This document shows positions 1 to 9,100 of a stretch of DNA of 64,000 nucleotides, in pieces. The notes beneath the pieces were generated by a model that was not told where the DNA came from, searched no databases, and was given only the letters and a program-made list of their open reading frames with translations. The DNA lies in contig CBDDBH010000027.1 of assembly GCA_965225625.1 (NCBI GenBank), forward strand, positions 124,001-188,000, in the 5' to 3' direction. How positions within the stretch are numbered: position 1 is the stretch's first letter; every line of letters starts with the position of its first letter. A program made the position numbers and the translations under genes. The stretch is from CBDDBH01 sp965225625. GTDB taxonomy: Bacteria; Pseudomonadota; Gammaproteobacteria; JADZEE01.

Positions 1-1922
1 CCGGAGGTTGTCGGTGACCAGCCATTGTCCCTCGAACTCCACCCCGAAGATGGTTGCCGCGGCCAGATTGACGATGCCCGCCGTTAACAGCGCCGGATCG
101 GTCGTGTCCGGCACGGCAAGAGACTGGTATTCAGTGTAATCGGTGTTGAAGATGGCTATGTTGGCGCGGACGCGATTGTCCATCCAGGTCGACTTGATGC
201 CGCCTTCGATAACCTCCACGAACTCCGGATCGTAGGTCGGGATGGTCACCGGGGAGCCGAGTACCCGCGGCGGGAAACCGCCGTCGCGAAATCCTTCCGA
301 GTAGGTCGCGTAGATCATAATGTCGTCGGTGATATCGACGGCGAGCGACACCAACGGTGTCCACTCGCTTGCTTTCTGCTCACCGAACAGGCGGGTGCCC
401 GATACCGGACTGGTCAGGCCCATGGCCGTGAAGTCCTCGGGAGCGGCGATCTGCAACGAGAACCGCTTCTCGTCATCGGTGAAGCGCAGCCCGCCAGTCA
501 GGTGGAACCGATCCATGAAGTGGATGGTCCCCTGACCGAACCACGCAATCGAGTCGTTCGACGGTTTACGAGAGTCCGTAAAGAAGAACGCATTGGGCTG
601 CATAAATATGGCCGTGGAGATGGTGCGCACCAGGGTGACGTTTTCCTCGCCAATCTCGTGGAAAAGATAAATACCCGTCACCCAGTCGAAAGCGTCGTTG
701 AAGTTGGAGCCGGTGAGCTGCAGTTCCTCCGACCACTGTTTGTTGTCAAAATTTTCGTTGAAGTTTTGGAAAATGATATGCGGTGAGGCGTCCAGGTCGT
801 TGTTGAACTCGCCCTCAAAGGCGCGGTAGGACGTGATCGAGCGCAGTTCACCGAATGGCAGCTCCCAGGCTGTGTCGAGCGCGAAGCCTACGGTGTCGAG
901 TATGTTATCGGGCTCGATGAAATTGCCCGCCCGGTCGGTCCAACGCGCGTTGCTCGCGAATTTGCCCAGGATATCGACGGGACCGAAGCAGTTCGGATTA
1001 GTGTTCTGCCCGGCGATAGTCGCGCAGGCCGGGTCGCCACAGAGACGCCGCCCGGTCCCAGGGCCGCGACCGGCGGTGGCAGGGGCCCGACGCCGTTGAA
1101 GGCACGGGCGTCAATGTTGCCGGGGCCCTGAAAGTCGGGAAACGTCTTCACCAGATAAAACGCCGACGGTGCCTCGTGCTCCTCGCTGTAGTCGGCCCAA
1201 ACGTCAATGGTCAACGTCTCGGTGGGTTCCCACCGTATTTGGCCGCGTAGGCCCCATACGTCTTCTTCGCCGAGTTGCAGGTCGTCATATTGGACCGCGT
1301 CGACATAGCCATCGCGCTTACGAACGAAGCCCGAACCGCGAATGAACAGGTTGTCGGTGATTGGCATGTTGCCGCTGACTTTGGCTTCGTACCAGTTGTC
1401 TTCGCCGACCGTGAATGCCGCATTCAGTTCCTTGGCATCATGCGGCTTCTTGCTGATGATGTTGATTGCGCCGCCAATAGTGTTACGCCCAAACAAGGTG
1501 CCTTGCGGACCGCGTAGAACTTCAACCCGTTCTACGTCCAACAGATCCAGCAGACTTCCGGTTGTGCGCGCGATGTATACGCCGTCCAGGTACATGCCAA
1601 CCCCCGGATCGGAGGTTATGAGAAAGTCGTTCTGGCCAATGCCGCGGATGAAGACATTGGGCGTCGAACTGGAACCGCTGAAGCTCGAACCTGTCTCGAT
1701 ATTGACGTTGGGCGCCGCGTTGGCGATGTGGGTGACGTCGAGAGCGCCGCGAATGTTCAGTTCGTCACCGGTAAAAGCGGTAACCGCCACCGGCGTATCC
1801 TGCAGGCTTTCCTCGATTTTTCGCGCCGTGACCACGACTTCCTCTATCGCAAGTTGGGCGATTGCGCCCTGGCTGAATAACGCGGCAGCAAATATGCCAA
1901 TTGTGTACTTGACAGTCTTCAT
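1..1922 (-). CDS. TonB-dependent receptor, 3' end beyond window, frameshifted
   Basis: Outer-membrane TonB-dependent receptor that would import a ligand using TonB energy. The chosen ATG at 1922 follows a strong GGGGGAGAA ribosome site and starts a clear signal peptide (MKTVKYTIGIFAAALFSQGA, cleaved near AQLA). It is followed by a TonB-box-like IEEVVVTARK and a plug domain with the conserved VERVEVLRGPQGTLFGRNT stretch and GGAINI. This is the large plug/barrel type common in oligotrophic marine Proteobacteria. The frame changes between about 1036 and 1056. Before it the protein reads PPPVAALGPGG; after it the barrel continues in another frame (ITSYRAFEGEFNND, DRFHLTGGLRFTDDEKR, MIYATYSEGFRDGGFPPR) and stays open to base 1. 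A single-base error or a real frameshift would both explain this. The ligand is unknown. Confidence 0.9.
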
Positions 1923-1948
1923 CCAGATTTCTCCCCCACAGCTCAATT

Positions 1949-2030
1949 GAACGAATGCGTTCCCTATAAATTCATTCACTTACGCATTGTTAACAATGTC
2001 TAACGTATAACATTCAATTATCAATGCGTT
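1949..2030. promoter_or_regulatory. Operator-like palindromes upstream of the receptor gene
   Basis: The 403-bp gap between the receptor and cspA carries clustered symmetry. GAACG-AATG-CGTTC lies at 1949-1962, and a perfect 14-bp palindrome CATTGTTAACAATG at 1985-1998. The heptamer AATGCGT occurs three times: 1954-1960, 1982-1988 on the other strand, and 2023-2029. The cluster sits just upstream of the receptor start, where a repressor or activator site would be expected. The rest of the gap (2031-2325) shows no gene; its last 45 bases are AT-rich and probably form the cspA promoter or 5' leader. The binding protein is unknown. Confidence 0.4.
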
Positions 2031-2325
2031 AGGTTATGGAAGCAACCCCGATTGTCGCACTATTGAGGTAAGACCGTGATGGTGGATACATCGCCCCATG
2101 CCTTTTGAAGATCCGATCGGTGCCCCCATCGGCTAATTGTACTGCGGCACCAGCACCTTGGGGCGTAAGCCTGGAGTCAGGCCGACGGAATGGCTATATT
2201 AGCCGGTAATGCAGCTTTTACATGCGCTCTTCGGAAGTCCCTGGCAGGGGCGGCCCGTGATTTTCCCGTTTGTGATCTGCACGAAAACCGTATTTTGATT
2301 AATTAATTTTGAGGACCGTTACATT

Positions 2326-2532
2326 ATGGAAACGGGAACAGTAAAGTGGTTCAGCGAGAGCAAAGGCTATGGTTTTATTACTCCGGAGGATGGCAGTAAA
2401 GACGTATTCGTGCATCACTCAGCCATAACGGGCTCCGGATTCAAGACCTTGGCCGAAGGTCAGCGCGTGACTTTTAACGTTCAGCAAGGCGAAAAGGGTC
2501 CGCAGGCCGCAGATGTTACCCCGGCCGGCTAA
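2326..2532 (+). CDS. Cold-shock protein, CspA family
   Basis: A 68-residue single-stranded nucleic-acid-binding OB-fold protein of the CspA/CSD family, acting in the cytoplasm as an RNA chaperone. It opens with METGTVKWFSESKGYGFITP, which contains the RNP1 motif (KGYGFI), followed by RNP2 (DVFVHH). The length is typical. An AT-rich leader with GAGG about 10 bases before the ATG precedes it; long 5' leaders are common in this family. It is probably transcribed alone or with the small lysine-rich gene downstream. Which paralogue it is (cold-induced or constitutive) cannot be told, so no symbol is given. Confidence 0.95.
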   Translation: METGTVKWFSESKGYGFITPEDGSKDVFVHHSAITGSGFKTLAEGQRVTFNVQQGEKGPQAADVTPAG

Positions 2533-2649
2533 CTATGGTGTTAGCGTTGGTATTTTCCTGGTCTTGCCTGATTGCTGAATTTTTGTTGTCGTATGGGCAG
2601 GCTTAAGGTGGCTTTCTCAATATAACTAAACCAGAAAAAGGATGAAGAA

Positions 2650-2787
2650 TTGGCAAAAGCTAATTATCAGCACGAAAAGCGCAGGAAGGAGTTAGCAAAG
2701 AAAAAGAAACAAGAAGAGAAAAAGCAGCGAAAACTAGACAAGAACAAACCGCCTGAAGAAAACGAGGAATTGCCCCCTGACGGTTAG
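2650..2787 (+). CDS. Small lysine-rich hypothetical protein (TTG start)
   Basis: A 45-residue, extremely charged protein, (M)AKANYQHEKRRKELAKKKK continuing with KQEEKKQRK and an acidic/proline tail (PPEENEELPPDG). The start is a TTG preceded at a good distance by AAAGGATGAAG; the overlapping ATG at 2643 gives only a 17-codon frame. Similar short MAKANY-type lysine-rich proteins are, from memory, widespread in gammaproteobacteria, which supports a real gene. The composition suggests a helical, nucleic-acid- or ribosome-associated protein, but its function is unknown. It lies 117 bases after cspA on the same strand. Confidence 0.7.
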   Translation: MAKANYQHEKRRKELAKKKKQEEKKQRKLDKNKPPEENEELPPDG

Positions 2788-2811
2788 TTACGGTTCCGTG
2801 CTCGCACAAAC

Positions 2812-3556
2812 TTAAATATCGTCAGCCGGGCACGGCATACGAAACTCGATCGGTCCGATCGCGGCGCTAAACGACGGTCGGGCCTGCAGCCGTTCCATCC
2901 ACGCCTTAACCCGTGGTTTGTCAGCCCACAGTTCGTAAAACAGCAAACGCTGTAAGCGGTCGACGAACGGTGCGTAAGCGCAATCGGCAAGCGAGAAACT
3001 CTCCCCCGCAAGCCATGGCCCGTCCGCCAGTGCGGCTTCCAGCCTGGTCAGCACGGGCTCTACGTTCTGTCTCGCATCGGCGACGACTTTGTCGTCCACG
3101 GGGCCCGGTGGCCCATTCGATGAAATGCTGGGCACGTGCGGGTTCGGGGTGCGCGCTCACCGTGGCGTCGATTTGTTCAGGCGTGAGGTTTGCCAACATG
3201 CGCTTGACCATCAGCTGAAAAGTTGCGGGACGTTGCGCGTGGTAGAGCACATCGTCCTGTTGCTTCACCAACACCCGCATCTTCGCCCGTGCGTAGGGAT
3301 CGACGGGCATTAACAGCGGCTCCGGATAAATCTCTTCCAGAAATTCGTTGATCATTGACGACTCCAAAACGATACGGTCGTCGTGGATTAACGTGGGTAC
3401 CAGGCCGTTCGGATTTATCGCGAGGTAATCCGGTTGCAGGTGCTCGAAGTTGTTCAAACTGATACGCCGGCTCTCGTATTCCTGACCTTTCTCGAGCAGA
3501 CACATGCGTACCTTGAAGGAGCAAACCGAATCCCAATCGTGATATAGCACAAGCAT
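2812..3556 (-). CDS. Glutathione S-transferase-like protein, frameshifted
   Basis: GST family protein of about 248 residues. The chosen ATG at 3556 follows an AGGAG site. The N-terminal thioredoxin-fold domain reads MLVLYHDWDSVCSFKVRMCL with the conserved NPNGLVPTL and a SSMINEFLEEIYPEP segment. The C-terminal helical domain (WLAGESFSLADCAYAPFVDRL) is in another frame. The switch falls between about 3098 and 3112, inside a GGGCCCC run, so a one-base indel is likely. Both halves belong to one GST if this is corrected. The family conjugates glutathione or acts as dehalogenase, isomerase or lyase; the substrate is unknown. It is transcribed divergently from the neighbouring MFS gene. Confidence 0.85.
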
Positions 3557-3696
3557 GGTCAACTCCTGGTGCCGCCGTTTGACATCAATGTGGGCCAGTG
3601 CGAGTCTGAATGATAGCCAATTGCACCATCGGGTCATACAGCTCTAAGGGGTAGGGGCAGTAGGCTACGGCGCCGGCAAAACAACAAAACAGGCAC

Positions 3697-4953
3697 GTGA
3701 GCAAGCGCAAATTCTTCTACGGATGGGCCATCGTCGGTTGCGCCGTCATCGGACTGGCGTCGGGCTGGGCGGCCATCGGCGTTTTTTCTTTCGGCGCGTT
3801 CATCAAGCCGCTGGAGGCCGAGTTCGGCTGGCAACGCGGCGAGATCTCGCTCGGGCTGGTAGCGATTAATGTCACCGGTATCATTATTGGGCCGCTGCTG
3901 GGCATGCTGGTCGACAGGCACGGCGTCAGAAAGATTTTGCTGCCCTCGTGCTTTCTCCTCGGTGTTCTGGTCGCCAGTCTCTATCTGCTCACAGACAGTT
4001 TGCTTCACTTCTATACTGTGTGGTTCCTGGTGGCGCTGCTGGGCTGTGCAACCTCGCCGCTGAGCTACTCCAAGGTGGTCGTGCGCTGGTTCGATCGTCG
4101 ACGCGGTCTCGCGCTCGGCGTCGGGTTGGCAGGCGTGGGTGTGGGCGCGGCGTTGATGCCACCTTTCGCCCAGGCCATGATTACGAACTACGGCTGGCGC
4201 GAAGCCTACCTGGCATTGGGGGGCGTCGCGCTGTTTATCAGTCTGCCTGTCCTTATACTTTTTCTGCGCGACACGCCCGAGGAAATGGGCCTGTATACGG
4301 ATGGCGATACGGCTGAGGCGCGCATTGAGCGCGATGACGGATCATTGGTCGGCTACGTATTTCGCGATGCACTTCGACAACGGACTTTTTGGCAGATGAT
4401 GGCAATATTTTTCATGGTGGGTTTGTTTATCACCTCCGTCATCGTGCATTTGATCCCGATGATGATTGAACGCGGCTTCTCGCCGGGTAAAGCGGCTGTG
4501 GCACAGTCCTTTCTGGGTCTGTCACTGATTTTCGGGCGGGTCTTTGCTGGTTATCTGATGGACCGGTTTTTCGCGCCGTATGTTTCGGTCGTATTCCTGA
4601 TCGGACCGGCAGTGGGCCTTGCAATGCTCGCGTCGGGAGCCAGCGGCCCCAGCGCCTACGTGGCCGTGGTGCTGGTAGGGCTTGCCATCGGCGCCGAGTT
4701 CGACGTGATGAGTTTTCTCAACAGCCGTTACCTGGGATTGCGCAGCTTTGGATTGTTTTTCGGATTGCTCTATGGCGCATTGGAACTGGGTGCCGCAATT
4801 GGGCCGGTTCTCATGGGCTACTGTCATGACCTTACCGGCGAATACACTATTGTATTGTGGATGATGGCTGGGGTGGCCGTCGGCGCGGGTCTGCTGACCA
4901 GTGTACTGGGACCGTATCCTGAGTTGCCCCGGGAGGCACCGAAATCAGCCTGA
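3697..4953 (+). CDS. MFS transporter, monocarboxylate/oxalate-formate-like
   Basis: A 418-residue major facilitator protein of the inner membrane with about 12 hydrophobic segments. It starts at a GTG (MSKRKFFYGWAIVGCAVIGL). The loop between helices 2 and 3 (GMLVDRHGVRK) and a second one in the C-terminal half (GYLMDRFFAPY) are the usual MFS signatures. The FYGW opening, a VVRWFDRRRGLALG segment and a D/E-x-D-V-x-S/G-Y/F segment are shared with the MFS gene at 36106-37353, so the two are paralogues. This branch carries organic anions. It is followed after 13 bases by a PhyH oxygenase, so the pair probably takes up and oxidises the same compound. Confidence 0.9.
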   Translation: MSKRKFFYGWAIVGCAVIGLASGWAAIGVFSFGAFIKPLEAEFGWQRGEISLGLVAINVTGIIIGPLLGMLVDRHGVRKILLPSCFLLGVLVASLYLLTDSLLHFYTVWFLVALLGCATSPLSYSKVVVRWFDRRRGLALGVGLAGVGVGAALMPPFAQAMITNYGWREAYLALGGVALFISLPVLILFLRDTPEEMGLYTDGDTAEARIERDDGSLVGYVFRDALRQRTFWQMMAIFFMVGLFITSVIVHLIPMMIERGFSPGKAAVAQSFLGLSLIFGRVFAGYLMDRFFAPYVSVVFLIGPAVGLAMLASGASGPSAYVAVVLVGLAIGAEFDVMSFLNSRYLGLRSFGLFFGLLYGALELGAAIGPVLMGYCHDLTGEYTIVLWMMAGVAVGAGLLTSVLGPYPELPREAPKSA

Positions 4954-4966
4954 GGTGCCATCAGTA

Positions 4967-5818
4967 ATGCTCTCGCCTAAAGGCAGCATCGTAAGCGATG
5001 CCATCAACCCGAGCCTAATAGAGGATTTTGCGCGCGATGGTGCGATTGTCTTGCGCGGCATCATCGACTCGACCTGGCGAGCACGATTGGAAGCCGCCGT
5101 CGAGCGGGATATAGCCAAGCCTGGGCCGTATTACCATGGCTACGAGACGGAAGACGGCAAAGGCCGGTTCCACGGTAATCTACGTCTGTGGGAACACGAT
5201 CCGGATTTCCGCGATTACTGCCTGAAATCATCGCTACCGCGAATTGCAGCGCAATTGCTCGGCGCCGATAAAGTCAACCTGCTCTACGATCAATTATTTG
5301 TCAAAGAGCCGCACACGGGTAACCGCACACGCTGGCACAACGATCAGCCCTACTGGCCGATTAGCGGTTGGCAGGTCGTGTCGTTCTGGCTCGCGCTCGA
5401 TCCGACCACCGCGGAAAACGGCGCGATGGAATTCGTTGCCGGATCACACAAATGGGGTCGCTGGTTTCAACCCGAGGCCTTTGGCAGAACCGCCGGTCAC
5501 GGCGACTACGAACGCAATCCGGACTACGAGCCGATGCCGGATATCGAAGCTGCCCGGGACGACTACGAGATTGTCAGTTGGGATCTCGAACCTGGCGACC
5601 TTTATGTCTTCCATGGCCTTACCGTGCACGGTGCCGGAGGTAACGAGCGCGCGGACCTGCGCCGACGCGGCTACACGGTACGCTATACCGGCGATGATGT
5701 TCGCTACAGCACGCGTGCAGGTAGCAATGCAAATCTGCGCAGTGAGTCATACACCGAAGGTGATGTGCTCGACGGTGAGCAGTATCCGATAGTCTGGGGT
5801 GCTGCAGCCGCTAGCTAG
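4967..5818 (+). CDS. Phytanoyl-CoA dioxygenase (PhyH) family protein
   Basis: A 284-residue Fe(II)/2-oxoglutarate-dependent oxygenase. From the ATG at 4967, the metal facial triad appears as H124-x-D126 in RWHNDQPYW and H221 in LTVHGAGGN, with an arginine-rich segment about 12 residues later suited to 2-oxoglutarate binding. The double-stranded beta-helix core is complete. An in-frame ATG at 4901 overlaps the upstream MFS gene; 4967 is preferred because GAGG lies just after the MFS stop, giving coupled translation. PhyH enzymes hydroxylate fatty acyl-CoAs, ectoine, halogenated or terpenoid substrates. The specificity here is unknown. Confidence 0.85.
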   Translation: MLSPKGSIVSDAINPSLIEDFARDGAIVLRGIIDSTWRARLEAAVERDIAKPGPYYHGYETEDGKGRFHGNLRLWEHDPDFRDYCLKSSLPRIAAQLLGADKVNLLYDQLFVKEPHTGNRTRWHNDQPYWPISGWQVVSFWLALDPTTAENGAMEFVAGSHKWGRWFQPEAFGRTAGHGDYERNPDYEPMPDIEAARDDYEIVSWDLEPGDLYVFHGLTVHGAGGNERADLRRRGYTVRYTGDDVRYSTRAGSNANLRSESYTEGDVLDGEQYPIVWGAAAAS

Positions 5819-6077
5819 ACCGCGTCGCCGTATTTAGATGACATCGATCTAAGTCACTACAATCCTAGCGCTCGGTGCAGCGACGGAATGCTAAGCCCGG
5901 TCTTGTCACTGCGGCGAGCAGCACTACGATGTCCACGCGTTCGCGATAGCCGATAGTTGTAGGTTGGCTGTAACTTGACCTTGGCGGTGATTTACTCCGT
6001 AATTGTTGCAGAGCAACCGCGTAAGTTGCTGAATTATCAGTTTTTGGGAGGGATAGATACCGAAGGTATCGTTAGCC

Positions 6078-8171
6078 ATGGCTGCCCAGCTACAGCACAC
6101 GCTTGCTTCCGGGCATCAACTTCACTGGTACACGCTGGAGCGGGTACTGGGTCAGGGTGGATTTGGAATTACCTACCTGGCCAAAGACAACAACCTTGAG
6201 CAATCTGTTGCGCTGAAGGAGTTTTTCCCCTCGGACATCGCGATGCGCAGCGATGATCAGACGGTCCAGCCGAAAACCCCGTCAGACGCCGAGCAGTACC
6301 GGGCGTGGCTGGAACGATTTCTCACCGAAGCGCGTACCCTGGCGCGCTTCGATCATCCCAACATTGTCCGTGGCTACTCTGTTTTCGAGGCTAACAATAC
6401 CGCCTATCTGGTCATGCGCTATGAGCAGTGCGAACCACTCGATCAGATACTCAAGCGCCGCACGCACCTGCCGGAGGAGGAACTGCTCGGTATCGTCCTG
6501 CCGATCCTGGATGGGTTGAGCAAAGTTCATGATCTGGGGTTTGTGCATCGAGATTGTCAACCGTCGAATATCTACATCCGCAACGACGGCTCGCCGGTAT
6601 TGCTGGATTTCGGTTCGGCGCGCGAGGCAGTCGGCCGCGCACGCACCATGACCATTCTGGTGGCGCCGGGTTACGCCCCGTTCGAACAGTATTACTCCAA
6701 CAGCGCCGAACAAGGCCCGTGGACCGATATTTACGGACTCGGCGCCACGCTTTATCGCGCGGTTGCCAGCGTAGCCCCTCTCGATGCCATCGAGCGCAGT
6801 CGCGGAATGTTGGGTAGCACGCGCGACCTGCTGGTTCCTGCCCGGGTGGTCGGACAGGGGAGATACTCAGATTCCTTTCTCGCCGCCATCGACCATGCGT
6901 TAGAGTTCCGGGAGCGCGACCGGCCGCAGAACGTAAAAGAGTGGACGTCAGAGCTTCGCGGTGCGCGTACCAACGGCGGTGCCGAAACAGCATCTGCGGC
7001 CCAGCCGAGTGAATCATCGGTAATTGAGAAGCCTGACCCAGAACCAGGTGCCGCGGTCGCTTCGCTCTCTGGCGAGCCGGATCTTCGGCCACCCGGATTG
7101 TGGTCATGGCCGGCGTTGCGCTGGTCAGTCATCGCGTCAATTTTCGCGGCCGGCATTGCGCTCGGAATGTTGTTGTTGCGGGGACTGCAGGAAGACACGG
7201 TGGTGGCGGATGCAGCGTCTGTACCCGTGCTGCAGACTACGATTACTGCCGAACCGGAGCCAGTTGTCGAGAGTCCAAGCATGCCAGTTGCATTGGCAGC
7301 GACAACGCCTGGCGATGAGAAGTTGGGCGAACTGGAGAACGCAGGCGTGGCGGTTGTTGAGGAGTTCGGCGCCGATGCAGCGCCCGACGCGCCTGGCGTT
7401 GTCGAGGAAGAAAACGTTATTACTCCTGAACCGGAAAAAACAGTTGCCGAGGAGCCGCCCACGGCGGAAATGGCCGCTGCAATTCAGGCGGAGTTGCGCG
7501 ATCTTCAAGCTCAGGTTGATGAGGAAGCGGCACGCAAGGCCGCGCTGCAGGATCAAATCAGTGATCTGGTAGCGAAGCGGAATGCAGAAAAGCAGCAAAT
7601 CGATCTGATGGAGCGGCGCAGCAAAGCCAATGAAACCAAACGGCCGGAAGTCGCTGACGACGAGCCCCTGGCCGAAAAATTACTCACTCAGGCGGCCGTG
7701 CTGGCAGCGGATCCGGCAGAGCCTGTAAGTAACTCACTTGAACAAGGTTTGGAAGCATTGGCGGCGGGGAATTACAAAGCCGCATTGGCATTGTTGCGGC
7801 CCCTGGCGGCCGTCGGTGATGGCGTGGCGCAATTCAACGTCGCCACCTTATATCGCGAGGGTCGCGGGGTGCTTGCGAATAACGCGGTTGCGCTGGACTG
7901 GATGCGCAAATCGGCCTGGCAGGGTCAGACCGACGCGCAAGTGGCTCTCGCAAGGATGTACGTGGACGGCATCGATGGCATTCGCGATCCTTTTCTTGCT
8001 TACACCTGGTTTGTCGTGGCGGAACGAAACGGCGTGCACCAGGTCGCCGCCGAACGGCACCAGGCCGAGGCGCGCGTGCAAGTGGAGCAACTGCCACAGG
8101 CGTCGGCACTTGCGGCCGAGATACGTAAGCGCCAGGTAATTGTGCCCGGCGTCGGGACTACGGCCGACTAA
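6078..8171 (+). CDS. Membrane Ser/Thr protein kinase with C-terminal Sel1 repeats
   Basis: A 697-residue Hanks-type kinase. The catalytic domain has the G-loop GQGGFG (25-30), K47 in VALKEF, E84, HRD (157-159), N164 and DFG (177-179), followed by an activation segment ending APGYAPFEQY (196-205). The residue two after HRD, normally lysine (HRDxKPxN), is glutamine (HRDCQPSN), which may weaken catalysis. An acidic/alanine-rich linker, one membrane span (about 345-367), a predicted coiled coil (about 467-514) and Sel1/TPR-like repeats (about 553-680) follow. The kinase would be cytoplasmic and the repeats periplasmic, possibly sensing an envelope partner. The 259-bp upstream gap has a TTAGAT/ATCTAA inverted pair at 5835-5853 and no gene. 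Confidence 0.88.
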   Translation: MAAQLQHTLASGHQLHWYTLERVLGQGGFGITYLAKDNNLEQSVALKEFFPSDIAMRSDDQTVQPKTPSDAEQYRAWLERFLTEARTLARFDHPNIVRGYSVFEANNTAYLVMRYEQCEPLDQILKRRTHLPEEELLGIVLPILDGLSKVHDLGFVHRDCQPSNIYIRNDGSPVLLDFGSAREAVGRARTMTILVAPGYAPFEQYYSNSAEQGPWTDIYGLGATLYRAVASVAPLDAIERSRGMLGSTRDLLVPARVVGQGRYSDSFLAAIDHALEFRERDRPQNVKEWTSELRGARTNGGAETASAAQPSESSVIEKPDPEPGAAVASLSGEPDLRPPGLWSWPALRWSVIASIFAAGIALGMLLLRGLQEDTVVADAASVPVLQTTITAEPEPVVESPSMPVALAATTPGDEKLGELENAGVAVVEEFGADAAPDAPGVVEEENVITPEPEKTVAEEPPTAEMAAAIQAELRDLQAQVDEEAARKAALQDQISDLVAKRNAEKQQIDLMERRSKANETKRPEVADDEPLAEKLLTQAAVLAADPAEPVSNSLEQGLEALAAGNYKAALALLRPLAAVGDGVAQFNVATLYREGRGVLANNAVALDWMRKSAWQGQTDAQVALARMYVDGIDGIRDPFLAYTWFVVAERNGVHQVAAERHQAEARVQVEQLPQASALAAEIRKRQVIVPGVGTTAD

Positions 8172-8219
8172 GCCGGATTATTGACTACAATTAAATACAT
8201 CAACCGCGGGTCGAAAATC

Positions 8220-8837
8220 GTGCGAAAACATTACCTGGTTGTACTGGCGAGCGTTTTCCTCATGGGTAAGTCCTGTGAAGTGGATGTAACTGATCCCAAG
8301 GTGGCCGCGGCAATGACGGAGATCAATGCCACGTTTCAGATCGGCTACCAGGAAATGCTCTCGGATATCGGTACGCGCCACTATCCGGTAGAGCAGGCAG
8401 TCGCTTTTAAAGCGATGCGAGAGGTCCTGGGAAAGCTAGGCATGACGGTGGTTAACAGCGAAGGTGACTATTATCTTGGGGTAACCGCTCCGGCGCCGGC
8501 ACCTTTGGATGCGCGCGATTGGATAGTGGTTCGCCGCACGGATGAACCGGCGATGAAAAAAATTGCCGCAAAGCATATGGGTATTAAAGGAAATTTCGCA
8601 AAACTCGAACCTGATGGTATCAATGTTGATGGAACCGTTACGTTTATCGAAGCACGAGGTGGGGTCGATATTTCCATCACCTTCCGCTTCAGGGAGATAA
8701 AGCCGCAACCGCCGGAATCAATATTGCCGCGGCGAACCTATCCGCCGCCGGCGGCATCGCGGATGGGATTTGAAAAGATTTGGCGACAATTCGAAGAAAT
8801 CGCTTTGCCGCTTGCGAAGATGTCCGGGCAGAGCTAG
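8220..8837 (+). CDS. Hypothetical exported protein
   Basis: I do not recognise this protein. From the GTG at 8220 it begins MRKHYLVVLASVFLMGKSC, a signal-peptide or signal-anchor-like stretch; the cysteine is not in a canonical lipobox. An upstream TTG at 8181 would add 13 residues and hide the signal at the N-terminus, so 8220 is preferred. The mature part (about 185 residues) is mixed alpha/beta with a proline-rich patch near the end (PRRTYPPPAAS). It follows the kinase gene within about 50 bases and may share its transcript. Its stop codon lies inside the left end of the inverted-repeat element at 8833. Confidence 0.65.
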   Translation: MRKHYLVVLASVFLMGKSCEVDVTDPKVAAAMTEINATFQIGYQEMLSDIGTRHYPVEQAVAFKAMREVLGKLGMTVVNSEGDYYLGVTAPAPAPLDARDWIVVRRTDEPAMKKIAAKHMGIKGNFAKLEPDGINVDGTVTFIEARGGVDISITFRFREIKPQPPESILPRRTYPPPAASRMGFEKIWRQFEEIALPLAKMSGQS

Positions 8838-9087
8838 CCCGCATATTGCACGAAGACGCCGCGCGATGCGGGTAAAACTCAGATGTTGTAAGGGTTCGGT
8901 GTCAACGGAGGACAAATACGCTTTGTACCGCATCGCGTGGCTATCCTGGCGCTCGCTGGTCCGCGCACGCCTGAGCTTGCGCTTCACGCCAACCATAGCT
9001 ACGGCTATGGTTGGCGTGAAGCGCGACGCCCAGACGCACGCGTCCTGCGCGAGCATCCAGGATCCTTCATGAAATATGCGGGCTAGC
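8833..9087. repeat. 255-bp inverted-repeat element (MITE/REP-like)
   Basis: The two ends are inverted copies: GCTAGCCCGCATATT at 8833-8847 and its complement at 9073-9087. The match extends to 23 bp with two mismatches (8833-8855 against 9065-9087). Inside is a long hairpin (8979-9024), and a weaker symmetry extends outward from it to about 8942 and 9063. It has no coding capacity for a transposase. It fills the gap between two convergent genes exactly, and its left end supplies the stop codon of the upstream gene. A third copy of the end sequence occurs at 56836. Confidence 0.75.
8979..9024. terminator. Perfect 21-bp hairpin between convergent genes
   Basis: Two perfect 21-base arms (8979-8999 and 9004-9024) are separated by a four-base TACG loop. 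No T-tract follows on either strand, so intrinsic termination is not certain. The position between converging genes makes a bidirectional terminator or RNA-stabilising role plausible. It is the core of the larger inverted-repeat element. Confidence 0.5.
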
Positions 9088-9100
9088 CCGCAGCTCGCTA

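Noticed and set aside
5975..6199. 74-codon frame upstream of the kinase
   Set aside because: It overlaps the kinase N-terminus in another frame and lacks any protein-like pattern.
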